DNA from: Caulobacter sp.
GTDB lineage: Bacteria > Pseudomonadota > Alphaproteobacteria > Caulobacterales > Caulobacteraceae
NCBI RefSeq assembly: GCF_017744445.1
Contig: NZ_JAGIBH010000003.1
Coordinates: 265,179 to 329,178 of the forward strand
DNA length: 64,000 nt
Reading direction: 5' to 3'
The translations under genes and the position numbers were made by a program. This document shows positions 41,896 to 50,429 of the stretch, piece after piece. The notes below the pieces were generated by a model that saw only the letters and a list, made by a program, of their open reading frames with translations, did no database searches and was not told the DNA's origin. Within the stretch, counting starts at the first letter, position 1, and every line of letters starts with the position of its first letter.

Positions 41896-42153
41896 ATGCA
41901 CAGCCAGAACCCCTTCCTCGACGAATTCGCCAAACTGACCCAGGCGGCCATGGGCATCGCCCAGACGGCCGGCGAGGAGGCGAAGACCGCGATGCGGGCC
42001 CAGGCCGACCGTCTGGCGGCCGAGTTCGACCTGATCCGCCGCGACGATTTCGAGGCCCTGAAAGCCGAGGTCGCCGCCCTGCGTGAAGAGGTCGCCGCCC
42101 TCAAGGCGACGAAGAAAGCCCCGGCCAAAAAAACCGCGGGTTCAGGCGAATAG
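41896..42153 (+). CDS. BMFP/UbiK-like accessory protein
   Basis: NPFLDEFAKLTQAAMGIAQTAGEEAKTAMRAQADRLAAEFDLIRRDDFEALKAEVAALREEVAAL. Confidence 0.85.
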   Translation: MHSQNPFLDEFAKLTQAAMGIAQTAGEEAKTAMRAQADRLAAEFDLIRRDDFEALKAEVAALREEVAALKATKKAPAKKTAGSGE

Positions 42154-42240
42154 GCGAATCATCGCTCGCTTCCGACGTGAAGCGGGTTGAGACGAACGCA
42201 ACGAAGCAGATTAGTGTCCCCTGGTACGTGAGCGATTCAT

Positions 42241-42259
42241 GGCGGGGGTAACCCCCGCC
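42241..42259. other. Perfect GC hairpin upstream of the YbjN-like gene
   Basis: ggcgggggtaacccccgcc. Confidence 0.6.
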
Positions 42260-42285
42260 GTCGCGGGCGGGGACGTAGGTTTTTC

Positions 42286-42792
42286 ATGGATACCCAACCG
42301 GAAGACGACGACGTCCTGATGGCTCTCGATCCCCTCGAGGTGGTCGAGCATGTGCTGTCGGCTGAAAATCTCACCTTTGATCGCACCGAAGACGGCGACC
42401 TGGCGTTCGCGCTGAAAGGCGACTGGAAGGACTACGAGCTGTGGTTCGCCTGGCGGCCCGAGGCCGACTGCCTGCAGCTGTGCCTGTCGCTGGACCTGCG
42501 TGCGCCGAAGTCCAAACGCGCCAACGCCTACGAGCTCTTGGCCCTGATCAACCAGCGCGTCTGGCTGGGCCATTTCGAGGTCTGGACCGAGGACGGCGAG
42601 GTGGTCTTCCGCCACGCCCTGGCCCTGCCGGCCGGCGAGCGCCCGACCATGGCCCAGGCCGCCTCGATGATCGACGCCGCCGTGGAAGCCGCCGACCGCT
42701 TCTTCCCGGCCTTCGAATTCCTGCTGCAAGGCGCCAAGACCCCGGACCAGGCCATGGCCGCCTGCATGTTCGAGACGGTGGGCCAGGCCTGA
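42286..42792 (+). CDS. YbjN-domain protein
   Basis: DPLEVVEHVLSAENLTFDRTEDGDLAFALKGDWKDYELWFAWRPEADCLQLCLSLDL. Confidence 0.88.
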   Translation: MDTQPEDDDVLMALDPLEVVEHVLSAENLTFDRTEDGDLAFALKGDWKDYELWFAWRPEADCLQLCLSLDLRAPKSKRANAYELLALINQRVWLGHFEVWTEDGEVVFRHALALPAGERPTMAQAASMIDAAVEAADRFFPAFEFLLQGAKTPDQAMAACMFETVGQA

Positions 42793-42831
42793 TTGACGCC
42801 TTGGCCCTTGGCCGGGACGTTTTCGAAGCTT

Positions 42832-42863
42832 AAGGGCTCCGGCGAGACATCGTCGGAGCCCTT
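42832..42863 (+). terminator. Terminator-like hairpin between ybjN-like gene and proC
   Basis: aagggctccggcgagacatcgtcggagcccttt. Confidence 0.7.
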
Positions 42864-42868
42864 TGCCT

Positions 42869-43651
42869 ATGACCCCCATCCTTCTTCTCGGCGCCGGACG
42901 CATGGGCGGGGCTCTGGCGCAGGGCTGGCGTGACGCCGGCGCCTTCTCGGCCGCCGACCTGATCATCCGGGATCCGAACGTCGACGCCGCCGCTTTCGAG
43001 GGCGCGACGGTCAATCCGTCGCTGGAGGCCCTGGGCGCGGCCAAGACCGTGCTGCTGGCCGTGAAGCCGCAGATTTGGCGCGAGGCGGTCAAGGACGTAG
43101 TTCCGCACTTGGCGGCGGACGCGGTGGTGGTCTCGATCGCCGCCGGGGTGCGCGCGGCGGACATCGCCGAGGCGTTCGGCGGGCGTCGTGTCGCGCGGGT
43201 GATGCCGACCACGGCGGTGGCGATCGGGCGCGGGACGGCCTCGATCTATGCCGAAGATGCCGATGCCCGCGCGGCGGCGCATGCGCTGTTCGCGCCGGTG
43301 GCGACCGTGGTCGACCTGCCGAGTGAGGAGCTGATGCATGCGGCGACCGCGGTGTCGGGTTCGGCGCCGGCCTATCTATACGCCTTCGTCGAGGCGCTCG
43401 AAGCGGCCGGCGCGGCGCAGGGCCTGAACGCGGAAGACAGCGCGAAGCTGGCGCGGGCGACGATCATCGGGGCGGCGGCGCTGATGGAGCGCGGTGGCGA
43501 AGAGCCGGCCGAGCTGCGCAAGCAGGTGACGTCCCCCGGCGGCACGACGGCGGCGGCGCTGAGCGTGCTGATGGGCGAGGGCGGGTTCGGGGACCTCCTG
43601 CCGAAGGCGCTGGAGGCGGCGGTCAACCGCTCTAAGGAACTGGGCGGCTGA
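42869..43651 (+). CDS. proC: Pyrroline-5-carboxylate reductase
   Basis: ILLLGAGRMGGALAQGW; VSGSAPAYLYAFVEAL; QVTSPGGTTAAALSVL. Confidence 0.95.
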   Translation: MTPILLLGAGRMGGALAQGWRDAGAFSAADLIIRDPNVDAAAFEGATVNPSLEALGAAKTVLLAVKPQIWREAVKDVVPHLAADAVVVSIAAGVRAADIAEAFGGRRVARVMPTTAVAIGRGTASIYAEDADARAAAHALFAPVATVVDLPSEELMHAATAVSGSAPAYLYAFVEALEAAGAAQGLNAEDSAKLARATIIGAAALMERGGEEPAELRKQVTSPGGTTAAALSVLMGEGGFGDLLPKALEAAVNRSKELGG

Positions 43652-43656
43652 TACAG

Positions 43657-43752
43657 GCCCCCTCCGCGCTGCGCGCTCCTCCCCCGGAGGGGGAAGAAGG
43701 ATCCTTCCGCCCCCTCCGGGGGCGGACGACCGCGAAGCGGTCCGGTGGGGGC
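43657..43752. repeat. Palindromic repeat family A, copy A4
   Basis: ggccccctccgcgctgcgcgctcctcccccggagggggaagaaggatccttccgccccctccgggggcggacgaccgcgaagcggtccggtgggggct. Confidence 0.9.
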
Positions 43753-43788
43753 TTGCTGAGCCGGCCGTCCTGACCCCATCTCTTTCCG

Positions 43789-44322
43789 ATGAGTGAAACC
43801 CTAGACCGCGCCGCCGACGCCGCCCTGGCCCTCGCCGCCGACAAGGCCTGGCCCTCCGTCACCCTGCGCGACATCGCCGCCAAGGCCGAGCTGCCGTTCC
43901 CCGACCTCTACGCCGCCGCGGCCAGCAAGCCCGCTGTCCTGGCCCACCTGTCGGCCCGCTTCGACCGCGCGGCCCTCGCCGTCGACTATCCGGAAAACTC
44001 CGAGACCCACGACCGCCTGTTCGACGCCGCCATGGCCCGCCTGGAGGCCATGGAGCCCCATCGCGCCGCCTTGCTGGCCATCGCCGGCGCCGAAGGCCCG
44101 CTAGCCTCGGCCGCCCGGTTCCCCCGCATCGCCCGCGCCATCCTGGAAGCCGCCGGCCTCCCCGCGACTCCGCCGCGTCTCATCGCCATGACCGCCGTCT
44201 GGGCCCGCGTCGTCCAGGTCTGGCGCGACGACGAAGGCGCCCTGAACCGCACGATGGCGGAGCTGGACAAGAGGTTGAAGCAGATGGCGGAGCGGCTGGG
44301 GAAGATCGGAGCGGGGTTCTAA
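43789..44322 (+). CDS. TetR-like regulator
   Basis: AADAALALAADKAWPSVTLRDIAAKAELPFPDLYAAAASKPAVLAHLSARFD resembles a TetR HTH. Confidence 0.7.
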   Translation: MSETLDRAADAALALAADKAWPSVTLRDIAAKAELPFPDLYAAAASKPAVLAHLSARFDRAALAVDYPENSETHDRLFDAAMARLEAMEPHRAALLAIAGAEGPLASAARFPRIARAILEAAGLPATPPRLIAMTAVWARVVQVWRDDEGALNRTMAELDKRLKQMAERLGKIGAGF

Positions 44323-45659
44323 CCCGGCAACCGGATCAGCGCCCGCAACCCCCCCATCATCGACCGCGACAGCACTAGGTCCCCGCCCAGCCCGCGCGCC
44401 ATGTCCCGCGCGATGGCCAGGCCCAGGCCGACGCCCTTCTCGTTCTGGTTCCGGCTCTCGTCGAGCCGCGAGAACGGCTTGAACGCCTCTTCGTAACGAT
44501 CTTCCGGGATGCCCGGCCCATCGTCGTCGACGGCGATCTCCACCCCGCCGGTGAGCCGCGCCGTCGCCGTGACCTTCACCCGGTCGGCATGGGCCACGCC
44601 GTTGTCGATCAGGTTGGCCAGCGCCCGGCGGAAGGCCAGCGGCCGCAGCCTTGCCTCCAGCCCCCGGGTGATCTCGGTCTCGATCATCGCCCCGCCGCGC
44701 TCGGCGTCGGCGACCACCCCCTCGACCAGTTCCGACAGATCCACGATCCGAGCGTCCTCGCCGCCCTCGCCACGCGCGAAGGCCAGGTACTCGTCGATCA
44801 TGTGCTCCATTTCGGAGAGATCGCCCTTCATCGCCTCCAGCTGTTCGCTGGGCTCGGACATGGCCATTTCCAGCTTCAGGCGGGTCAGCGGCGTGCGCAG
44901 GTCGTGGCTGACGCTGGCCAAGAGGGCCGTGCGCTGTTCGATGTGGCGGACGATGCGGGCCTTCATGGCGATGAAGGCGTAGGCGGCTTTTCGCACCTCG
45001 CGCGCGCCATGCGGCTTGAAGTCGGGATCCTCGCCCCGGCCAAAAGCGTCGGCGGCGTCGGCCAGGCGCTCGATGGCCCGCACCTGGTTGCGGATGAACA
45101 GGATCGCCACCGCCGTCAGCAGCATGGTCGCCACCACCATCCACAGGATGAAGATGTGGCCCTGCGTGGCATAGGCCCGGTCGCGCAGGGCGTAGATCTG
45201 CAAGACCCCGCCCGGCACCTGCACGCGGATATCGATATAGGCCGTGTAGCGGGTGGTATCGAACCAGAACGGATTGTCGAGGCGGTCTTCCAGGGCGTTC
45301 TGCAACGACCGGTCCAGGGCCGCGAACAGCGAGGGCCGGTGGCCGGTCGGCAGCTTCTTGCCCGGCTGGAAGGCCAGCGACAGCGACATCGAGTCCTCGG
45401 CCCGCTTGGCCAGCTTGTCGAGCGCGGCGGGACTGGGGTCGTCCTCGTAGGACTGCACGGCCCAGGCGATGTCGCCGGCCAGGCCTTCGGACAGGCGCGA
45501 GGTCACCGCCTGCCAGTGGGCGTCGAAGAACGCCCAGGTCACGGCGATCTGCATCACCGCCACCGGCAGGATGATGATCAAGAGACTCCGCCCGAACAGG
45601 GTGGTGGGCAGCAGGCGCTTGAGGGGTCTGGGGATGTTGAAGCGAGCGGAGAGAGGCAT
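44319..45659 (-). CDS. Sensor histidine kinase (EnvZ-like)
   Basis: RTALLASVSHDLRTPLTRLKLEMAM; IDNGVAHADRV; DDDGPGIPE; GVGLGLAIARDMARGLGGDL. Confidence 0.95.
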   Translation of the reverse strand: MPLSARFNIPRPLKRLLPTTLFGRSLLIIILPVAVMQIAVTWAFFDAHWQAVTSRLSEGLAGDIAWAVQSYEDDPSPAALDKLAKRAEDSMSLSLAFQPGKKLPTGHRPSLFAALDRSLQNALEDRLDNPFWFDTTRYTAYIDIRVQVPGGVLQIYALRDRAYATQGHIFILWMVVATMLLTAVAILFIRNQVRAIERLADAADAFGRGEDPDFKPHGAREVRKAAYAFIAMKARIVRHIEQRTALLASVSHDLRTPLTRLKLEMAMSEPSEQLEAMKGDLSEMEHMIDEYLAFARGEGGEDARIVDLSELVEGVVADAERGGAMIETEITRGLEARLRPLAFRRALANLIDNGVAHADRVKVTATARLTGGVEIAVDDDGPGIPEDRYEEAFKPFSRLDESRNQNEKGVGLGLAIARDMARGLGGDLVLSRSMMGGLRALIRLPG

Positions 45660-45663
45660 GGCT

Positions 45664-45778
45664 ACTGGCCCCCTCCGCGCCTGCGGCGCTCCTCCCCCGG
45701 AGGGGGAAGAAGGGGGCAGCCGCTATCCTTCTTCCCCCTCCGGGGGAGGAGGATGCGCAGCATCCGGAGGGGGCCAGT
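45664..45778. repeat. Palindromic repeat family A, copy A5, filling the response-regulator/kinase intergenic gap
   Basis: Perfect outer inverted ends actggccccctccg (45664-45677) / cggagggggccagt (45765-45778). Confidence 0.93.
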
Positions 45779-45783
45779 GATCA

Positions 45784-46485
45784 TCAATCCGGCGCCAACC
45801 GATACCCAACCCCCCGCACCGTCTGGAGATAGCGCGGGTTCTTCGGGTCCGGCTCGATCTTGCGGCGCAGGCGGGTGACCTGGACGTCGACGGCGCGGCC
45901 GGTGGCGTCGGCGGTGTCGCGGGCCAGTTCCAGGCGGTCGACGGGCTCGTGGGCCGAGCGGGCCAGGCGGCGCAGCAGCGTGACCTCGGCCTCGGTCAGG
46001 CGCACGGCCTCGCCGTCGCAGGTCAGCTCGCCCCGGTCGCCGTCGAAGGCGCACTTGCCCAGGCTCAGCGCCTTGCTGCCCGTCGGCCGGGCCTGCGAGC
46101 GGCGCAGGATGGCCTCGATGCGCAGGAGCAGCTCCTGCGGCTCGAACGGTTTGCCCAGATAGTCGTCGACGCCGCTGGACAGGCCCTCGATGCGGTCGGC
46201 GGTCTGGTCGCGGGCGGTCAGCATCAGAATCGGCGTGCGGCCGCTCTCGCCGCCCTTGGCGCGCAGGCGCTTGGTGAAGGCGTAGCCGTCCTCGCCCGGC
46301 ATCATCACGTCCAGCACCATCAGGTCGAAGTCCAGCGCGCCGAACAGGCGATCGGCCCCGGCCGCGTCCGAGGCGGCCGTGACCCGGAAGCCGGCCCGGC
46401 TGAGGAATTCCTTGATCAGCTTGCGCAGGCGGTCGTCGTCGTCGACCACCAGGATGTGGCGCTCGCGGCGCTCGTCAGGGGTCAT
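45784..46485 (-). CDS. OmpR-family response regulator
   Basis: HILVVDDDDRLRKLIKEFLSRAGFRV..LMVLDVMMPGEDGY..VDVQVTRLRRKIEPDPKNPRYLQTVRGVGYRLAPD. Confidence 0.97.
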   Translation of the reverse strand: MTPDERRERHILVVDDDDRLRKLIKEFLSRAGFRVTAASDAAGADRLFGALDFDLMVLDVMMPGEDGYAFTKRLRAKGGESGRTPILMLTARDQTADRIEGLSSGVDDYLGKPFEPQELLLRIEAILRRSQARPTGSKALSLGKCAFDGDRGELTCDGEAVRLTEAEVTLLRRLARSAHEPVDRLELARDTADATGRAVDVQVTRLRRKIEPDPKNPRYLQTVRGVGYRLAPD

Positions 46486-46991
46486 GGCGCGCGCCGTCCG
46501 GGGCCCACGCCCTGCCGCGAGCCGGCCAGGGCCGCCAGGATCCGGCGGGTGCCGGCCACGCCGTCGAGGCCGCCCGTGCGGTACGCACGCGCCAACAGAG
46601 CCCGCAGGCGCTCGGCCGTGCGCTGCTCGAAGGCCACGCCCTCCGGGGTCAGGGTCGCGGGACGGCGGCGGCCGTCCAGGTCGCCCGAGCCGCGCTCGAC
46701 CAGGCCGGCCTTCTGGAGATCCGCGAGGGTACGGCTAGCGGCTTGTTTCGACAGGCTGGTCAGCTTCGACAGGTCCTGCACCCCGATGCCCGGCCGGCGG
46801 CGCAGCAGGAAGGCCGCGCGCCAGTGCGAACGACCCAGCCCCAGGGTCTCGCTTTCCAGCGCCGCGTCGACGGCGGCCCACAGAGCGGCCTCGGCCAGCA
46901 GGATCAGTTCCAGCCCGCCATCCAGTTCCTCCTCGCGGAGGATCAGACGGGGATCGTCCGAACCGGGCTGTAGCGGGGCTATCATCACCAA
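46482..46991 (-). CDS. MarR-family transcriptional regulator
   Basis: HWRAAFLLRRRPGIGVQDLSKLTSLSKQAASRTLADLQKAGLVERGSGDLDGRRRPATLTPEG. Confidence 0.92.
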   Translation of the reverse strand: MVMIAPLQPGSDDPRLILREEELDGGLELILLAEAALWAAVDAALESETLGLGRSHWRAAFLLRRRPGIGVQDLSKLTSLSKQAASRTLADLQKAGLVERGSGDLDGRRRPATLTPEGVAFEQRTAERLRALLARAYRTGGLDGVAGTRRILAALAGSRQGVGPGRRAP

Positions 46992-47065
46992 GAGTCCATT
47001 TTATTTGACGCGTTGGCCCTCGGGGCGTCTAAGGGCCGGGTTTCCCATAAGGAGGTCTTGGGCCG

Positions 47066-47956
47066 ATGTCTCTGGTTCCCTTCGATGATCGTGACGGCTG
47101 GATCTGGCTGGACGGCCAATTCGTACCCTGGCGCGACGCGAAGGTGCATATTTTGACCCATGGCCTTCACTACGCTTCGTCCGTCTTCGAGGGCGAGCGG
47201 ATGTACGGCGGCGAGATTTTCAAGCTGACCGAGCATACCGAACGCCTGTTCAAGTCGGCAGAGATCCTCGATTTCAAGATCCCGTACAGCGTGGCCGAGA
47301 TCGACGAGGCCTGCAAGGCGACGGCGGCCAAGAACAATCTCACAGATTGTTATGTTCGCCCGATCGCCTGGCGCGGCAGCGAAATGATCGGTGTTTCGGC
47401 GCAGCAGACCAAGATCCACGTCGCCATCGCCGTGTGGGACTGGCCCAGCTACTTCGACCCGGCCACCAAGGCCAAGGGCATCCGCCTGACCTGGGCCAAG
47501 TACCAGCGTCCGGACCCCAAGACCGCCCCGGTCGCGGCCAAGGCCGCCGGCCTCTACATGATCTGCACCATCTCCAAGCACGCCGCCGAGAAGGACGGCT
47601 ATGCCGACGCGATGATGCTGGACTATCGCGGCTATGTGGCGGAAGCCACGGGCGCGAATGTGTTTTTCGTCAAGGACGGCGCGCTGCACACGCCCAAGCC
47701 CGACTGCTTCCTGGACGGCATCACCCGCCGCACGGTGATCGACATCGCGCGGGCTAAGGGCATCGAGATCGTCGAGCGCCACATCCAGAAGGAAGAGCTC
47801 TCGACCTTCACCGAGTGCTTCATCGTCGGCACCGCCGCCGAGGTGACCCCGGTCTCGGAGATCGGCGAGTTCAAGTTCACGCCCGGCAAGCTGTCGCTGG
47901 ACCTGATGGACACCTACGCGGCCCTGGTGCGGAACGAGGCGCTGCAGCCGGCGTAG
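47066..47956 (+). CDS. ilvE: Branched-chain amino acid aminotransferase
   Basis: DGWIWLDGQFVPWRDAKVHILTHGLHYASSVFEGERMYGGEIFKLTEHTERLFKSAEIL. Confidence 0.95.
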   Translation: MSLVPFDDRDGWIWLDGQFVPWRDAKVHILTHGLHYASSVFEGERMYGGEIFKLTEHTERLFKSAEILDFKIPYSVAEIDEACKATAAKNNLTDCYVRPIAWRGSEMIGVSAQQTKIHVAIAVWDWPSYFDPATKAKGIRLTWAKYQRPDPKTAPVAAKAAGLYMICTISKHAAEKDGYADAMMLDYRGYVAEATGANVFFVKDGALHTPKPDCFLDGITRRTVIDIARAKGIEIVERHIQKEELSTFTECFIVGTAAEVTPVSEIGEFKFTPGKLSLDLMDTYAALVRNEALQPA

Positions 47957-47983
47957 GGTGACGGTTCGTCGCTAGAAATGATG

Positions 47984-48014
47984 ACGCCGCCTGGGAGACC
48001 TGGGCGGCGTTTTT
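47984..48014 (+). terminator. Rho-independent terminator of ilvE
   Basis: acgccgcctgggagacctgggcggcgttttt. Confidence 0.85.
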
Positions 48015-48074
48015 CATGCGGCATCCCCTCATGAGGGGAGTGTCTCAGATGGGTGGGGAGCGGCCACCGCCGCA

Positions 48075-48184
48075 GGCCCCCACCTGACCGCTACGCGGTC
48101 GTCCGCCCCCAGAGGGGGCGGAAGGTGATCGCGCTCCTTCTTCCCCTTAAGGGGGAGGAGCGCGTCAGCGCGGAGGGGGCAAGT
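48075..48184. repeat. Palindromic repeat family A, copy A6
   Basis: gcccccacctgaccgctacgcggtcgtccgcccccagagggggcggaaggtg...cccccttaagggggaggagcgcgtcagcgcggagggggcaagt type. Confidence 0.9.
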
Positions 48185-48243
48185 ATGGGTCGTTATCGGG
48201 CGCTCGGAGCACCAGCTTCCAGTCGAGCCAGCGCCAACGCGAA

Positions 48244-48305
48244 AACCCTCTCTCATAGAGAGAGGGAGGGGCCCGCCGCCGGAGGCGGGGGGAGGGTGAG
48301 AGGCT
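48244..48305. repeat. Palindromic repeat family B, left unit of nuclease-less inverted pair
   Basis: aaccctctctcatagagagagggaggggcccgccgccggaggcggggggagggtgagagg. Confidence 0.93.
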
Positions 48306-48426
48306 TCACCGCCTGCCGGAGAATCCCGAGACTTACCGTTTGGGCGCCTGCAAGGGCGCGGTTGATCCGCCGTGAATGCGGCCACCAACATTCCGTCTTC
48401 GTCAGAGCTTCGATCTGAGAGGGTGT

Positions 48427-48488
48427 AACCTCTCACCCTCCCACCGCTTCGCGGTGGGCCCCTCCCTCTCTCTATGAGAGAGGGGTTT
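48427..48488. repeat. Palindromic repeat family B, right unit (inverted) of the pair
   Basis: aacctctcaccctcccaccgcttcgcggtgggcccctccctctctctatgagagaggggttt. Confidence 0.93.
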
Positions 48489-48499
48489 GGGTGGCGCGC

Positions 48500-50284
48500 C
48501 TACTTCGCCGCAGCAGCCGCCATCGCCGCCGCCACCTCGGCCCGCGCCATGGCGATGTCGCGTTCGAACGCCTCCGACGCATGCTCCGCCCCATAGATCA
48601 CCGCGCCGGACATCACGCCGGCCTCGGTGGCGCTGACGGTGTGGCTGCCGCAGATCCAGCGGCTCTGGGCGTAGTCGCGGCCGCGGGCGTACAGGGCGTC
48701 GGCGCGGGAGGGGACGACCTCGGCCAGGATCATCGCCACGTGCTCGCCAAAGGCCGAGTGGCCCGAGGGATAGTCGGGATTGGCCGTCAGGTCGGGGCGC
48801 TTGGGCTCGCAGACGGGGGCGGCGTCCTTGCCGACATAGGGGCGCTGCGTGCCCCAGTGAGTCTTGGCCAGGCCGACCACCGAGCGGTCGTCGCCGGCGC
48901 GCTCGAGCAGGGCGCTCAGGATCGGGGCGTTGGCCGGGGTCAGGGTCACGCCCAGGGCGGCTTCGAAGTGGTGGAAGGCCGTGCCGGTGACGTCGTCGGT
49001 CGCCTGCTTCCAGCGCGGGGTGTCCTTCAGGGACCGGGTCTGGTCGAAGATCGCCGCGTCGGCCAGGGCGCGGGGCGAGCCGGGCTCGGGCGGCTGGGGC
49101 AGGATCTTGGTCAGGTCCGGACGGGCGGTGGGCTGGAGATAGCCGCGCGCGGGCGCGCCGGGCAGGGCCTCGATCGCCAGGCCATTGCAGGCCTTTGCCG
49201 CGCGGACGGGGTTGCAGACGGCGACGTCGCCGCCGGTCAGGCGCACCGTGTAGCCGCCCGGCAGGCGCGGATCGGCCCACATGTAGTCGGTCGAGACATA
49301 CTGCGCGCCGCTGGTCAGGGCGGCGGTGCGCTGGGCGACGTCGTTCTTGCGCGCGGCCCAGGTGTCGGCGTCGGCGCGGGTGCGGACGATGAAGCCGGCC
49401 TTCACGGCGGCGGCGATGCGGTCCTTCTGGCCGATGGGATCGTTCAGGGTCAGATAGGCGGCGGCCGGCGAGGCCTCGTCGGTGTTGATGAACACCGCCC
49501 GGCCCTCCAGCGAGGCGCGCTTGCCGCGATAGACGGCGACCTTCTCTGGGCTTTCGTCCAGGGCGAAGAACACCTTGCCGCGCGCCGCGCCCAGCTTGGG
49601 CCAGCCGCCGGCCAGGACACCCTCGCGCAGGGTCTTGGCCTTGCCCTGCACCTGGTCGGGGGTGATCAGGCGATCGTCGCCGAACACCGAGCGGATCTCG
49701 GCGTCCAGGTCGTCATAGAGCTTCTCGGTGAAGGCCAGCGGGACCACGCCGCCCGGCATCGAGGCCGCGCCGTCCTTGGCGTTCATCATGATCAGGATCG
49801 GCGCGTGGTCGCGGTGGGCGTCCGACCAGGCGCGAACCTCCTTCAGGCAGGCCACGAAGGTCACGCACGACGAGCGGAAGTCGACATCGGGCATGTGGAT
49901 GGTCTTGAAGCCGGGTCTCGCCATGGCGGCGGCGACCTCGGGGGTCATCACCGTGCCGCGTCCGAACACGGTCAGCGGCTTGGCGTAGCGGCCGCCCTCG
50001 GGGTCGGCGACGATGTCGATCTCCAGCTGGCGGGCGCCGGCGTCCAGTTGCTCGGCGAGCGGACGATGGCCGTAGTCGATGCCCAGGGCGGCCTGGCCCT
50101 TGGCGGCGACCATGACCGCCATCTCGTCGGCGGGCGGCAGCAGCTTGTAGGAGTTGTGTGTGCCCACGGCCATCAGGTCGTTCATGCCCAGGGCGTCCAT
50201 CCGGGCTCGCACGCAAGGCGAGCTCTCGTCGCCGGCGGGGCAGGGCGTGGCGGCGACCGCGAGGGCGGCGAGCAAGGGCAGCAT
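48500..50284 (-). CDS. Bidomain protein: Ca2+-dependent PI-PLC-like N-terminal domain fused to PAP2/class A acid phosphatase C-terminal domain
   Basis: N-term GTHNSYKLLPP..LDAGARQLEIDIVADPEGG..; C-term KTHWGTQRP, NPDYPSGHSAFG, SRWICGSHTVSATEAG. Confidence 0.85.
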   Translation of the reverse strand: MLPLLAALAVAATPCPAGDESSPCVRARMDALGMNDLMAVGTHNSYKLLPPADEMAVMVAAKGQAALGIDYGHRPLAEQLDAGARQLEIDIVADPEGGRYAKPLTVFGRGTVMTPEVAAAMARPGFKTIHMPDVDFRSSCVTFVACLKEVRAWSDAHRDHAPILIMMNAKDGAASMPGGVVPLAFTEKLYDDLDAEIRSVFGDDRLITPDQVQGKAKTLREGVLAGGWPKLGAARGKVFFALDESPEKVAVYRGKRASLEGRAVFINTDEASPAAAYLTLNDPIGQKDRIAAAVKAGFIVRTRADADTWAARKNDVAQRTAALTSGAQYVSTDYMWADPRLPGGYTVRLTGGDVAVCNPVRAAKACNGLAIEALPGAPARGYLQPTARPDLTKILPQPPEPGSPRALADAAIFDQTRSLKDTPRWKQATDDVTGTAFHHFEAALGVTLTPANAPILSALLERAGDDRSVVGLAKTHWGTQRPYVGKDAAPVCEPKRPDLTANPDYPSGHSAFGEHVAMILAEVVPSRADALYARGRDYAQSRWICGSHTVSATEAGVMSGAVIYGAEHASEAFERDIAMARAEVAAAMAAAAAK

Positions 50285-50429
50285 GGGCGAACTCCGGGAA
50301 CCAGAGCGTCGCAGTTATCGGCGGTTTGTGAAGCTTTGACGTCGGCGGGGGATCGCGCGGCGGGCGACGCGACTTGATCGCGGCGCGCGTCTCGGGTTCT
50401 TGCCTCCCAGGGTAGAGCTTGAGGCGCGC

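Noticed and set aside
48061-48490. Possible CRISPR array
   Set aside because: Several palindromic repeats cluster here, but they are two families in inverted orientation with irregular spacing and no direct repeat-spacer periodicity.
48491-50377. 628-aa plus-strand ORF
   Set aside because: Mirror of the PI-PLC/PAP2 gene; shadow ORF.
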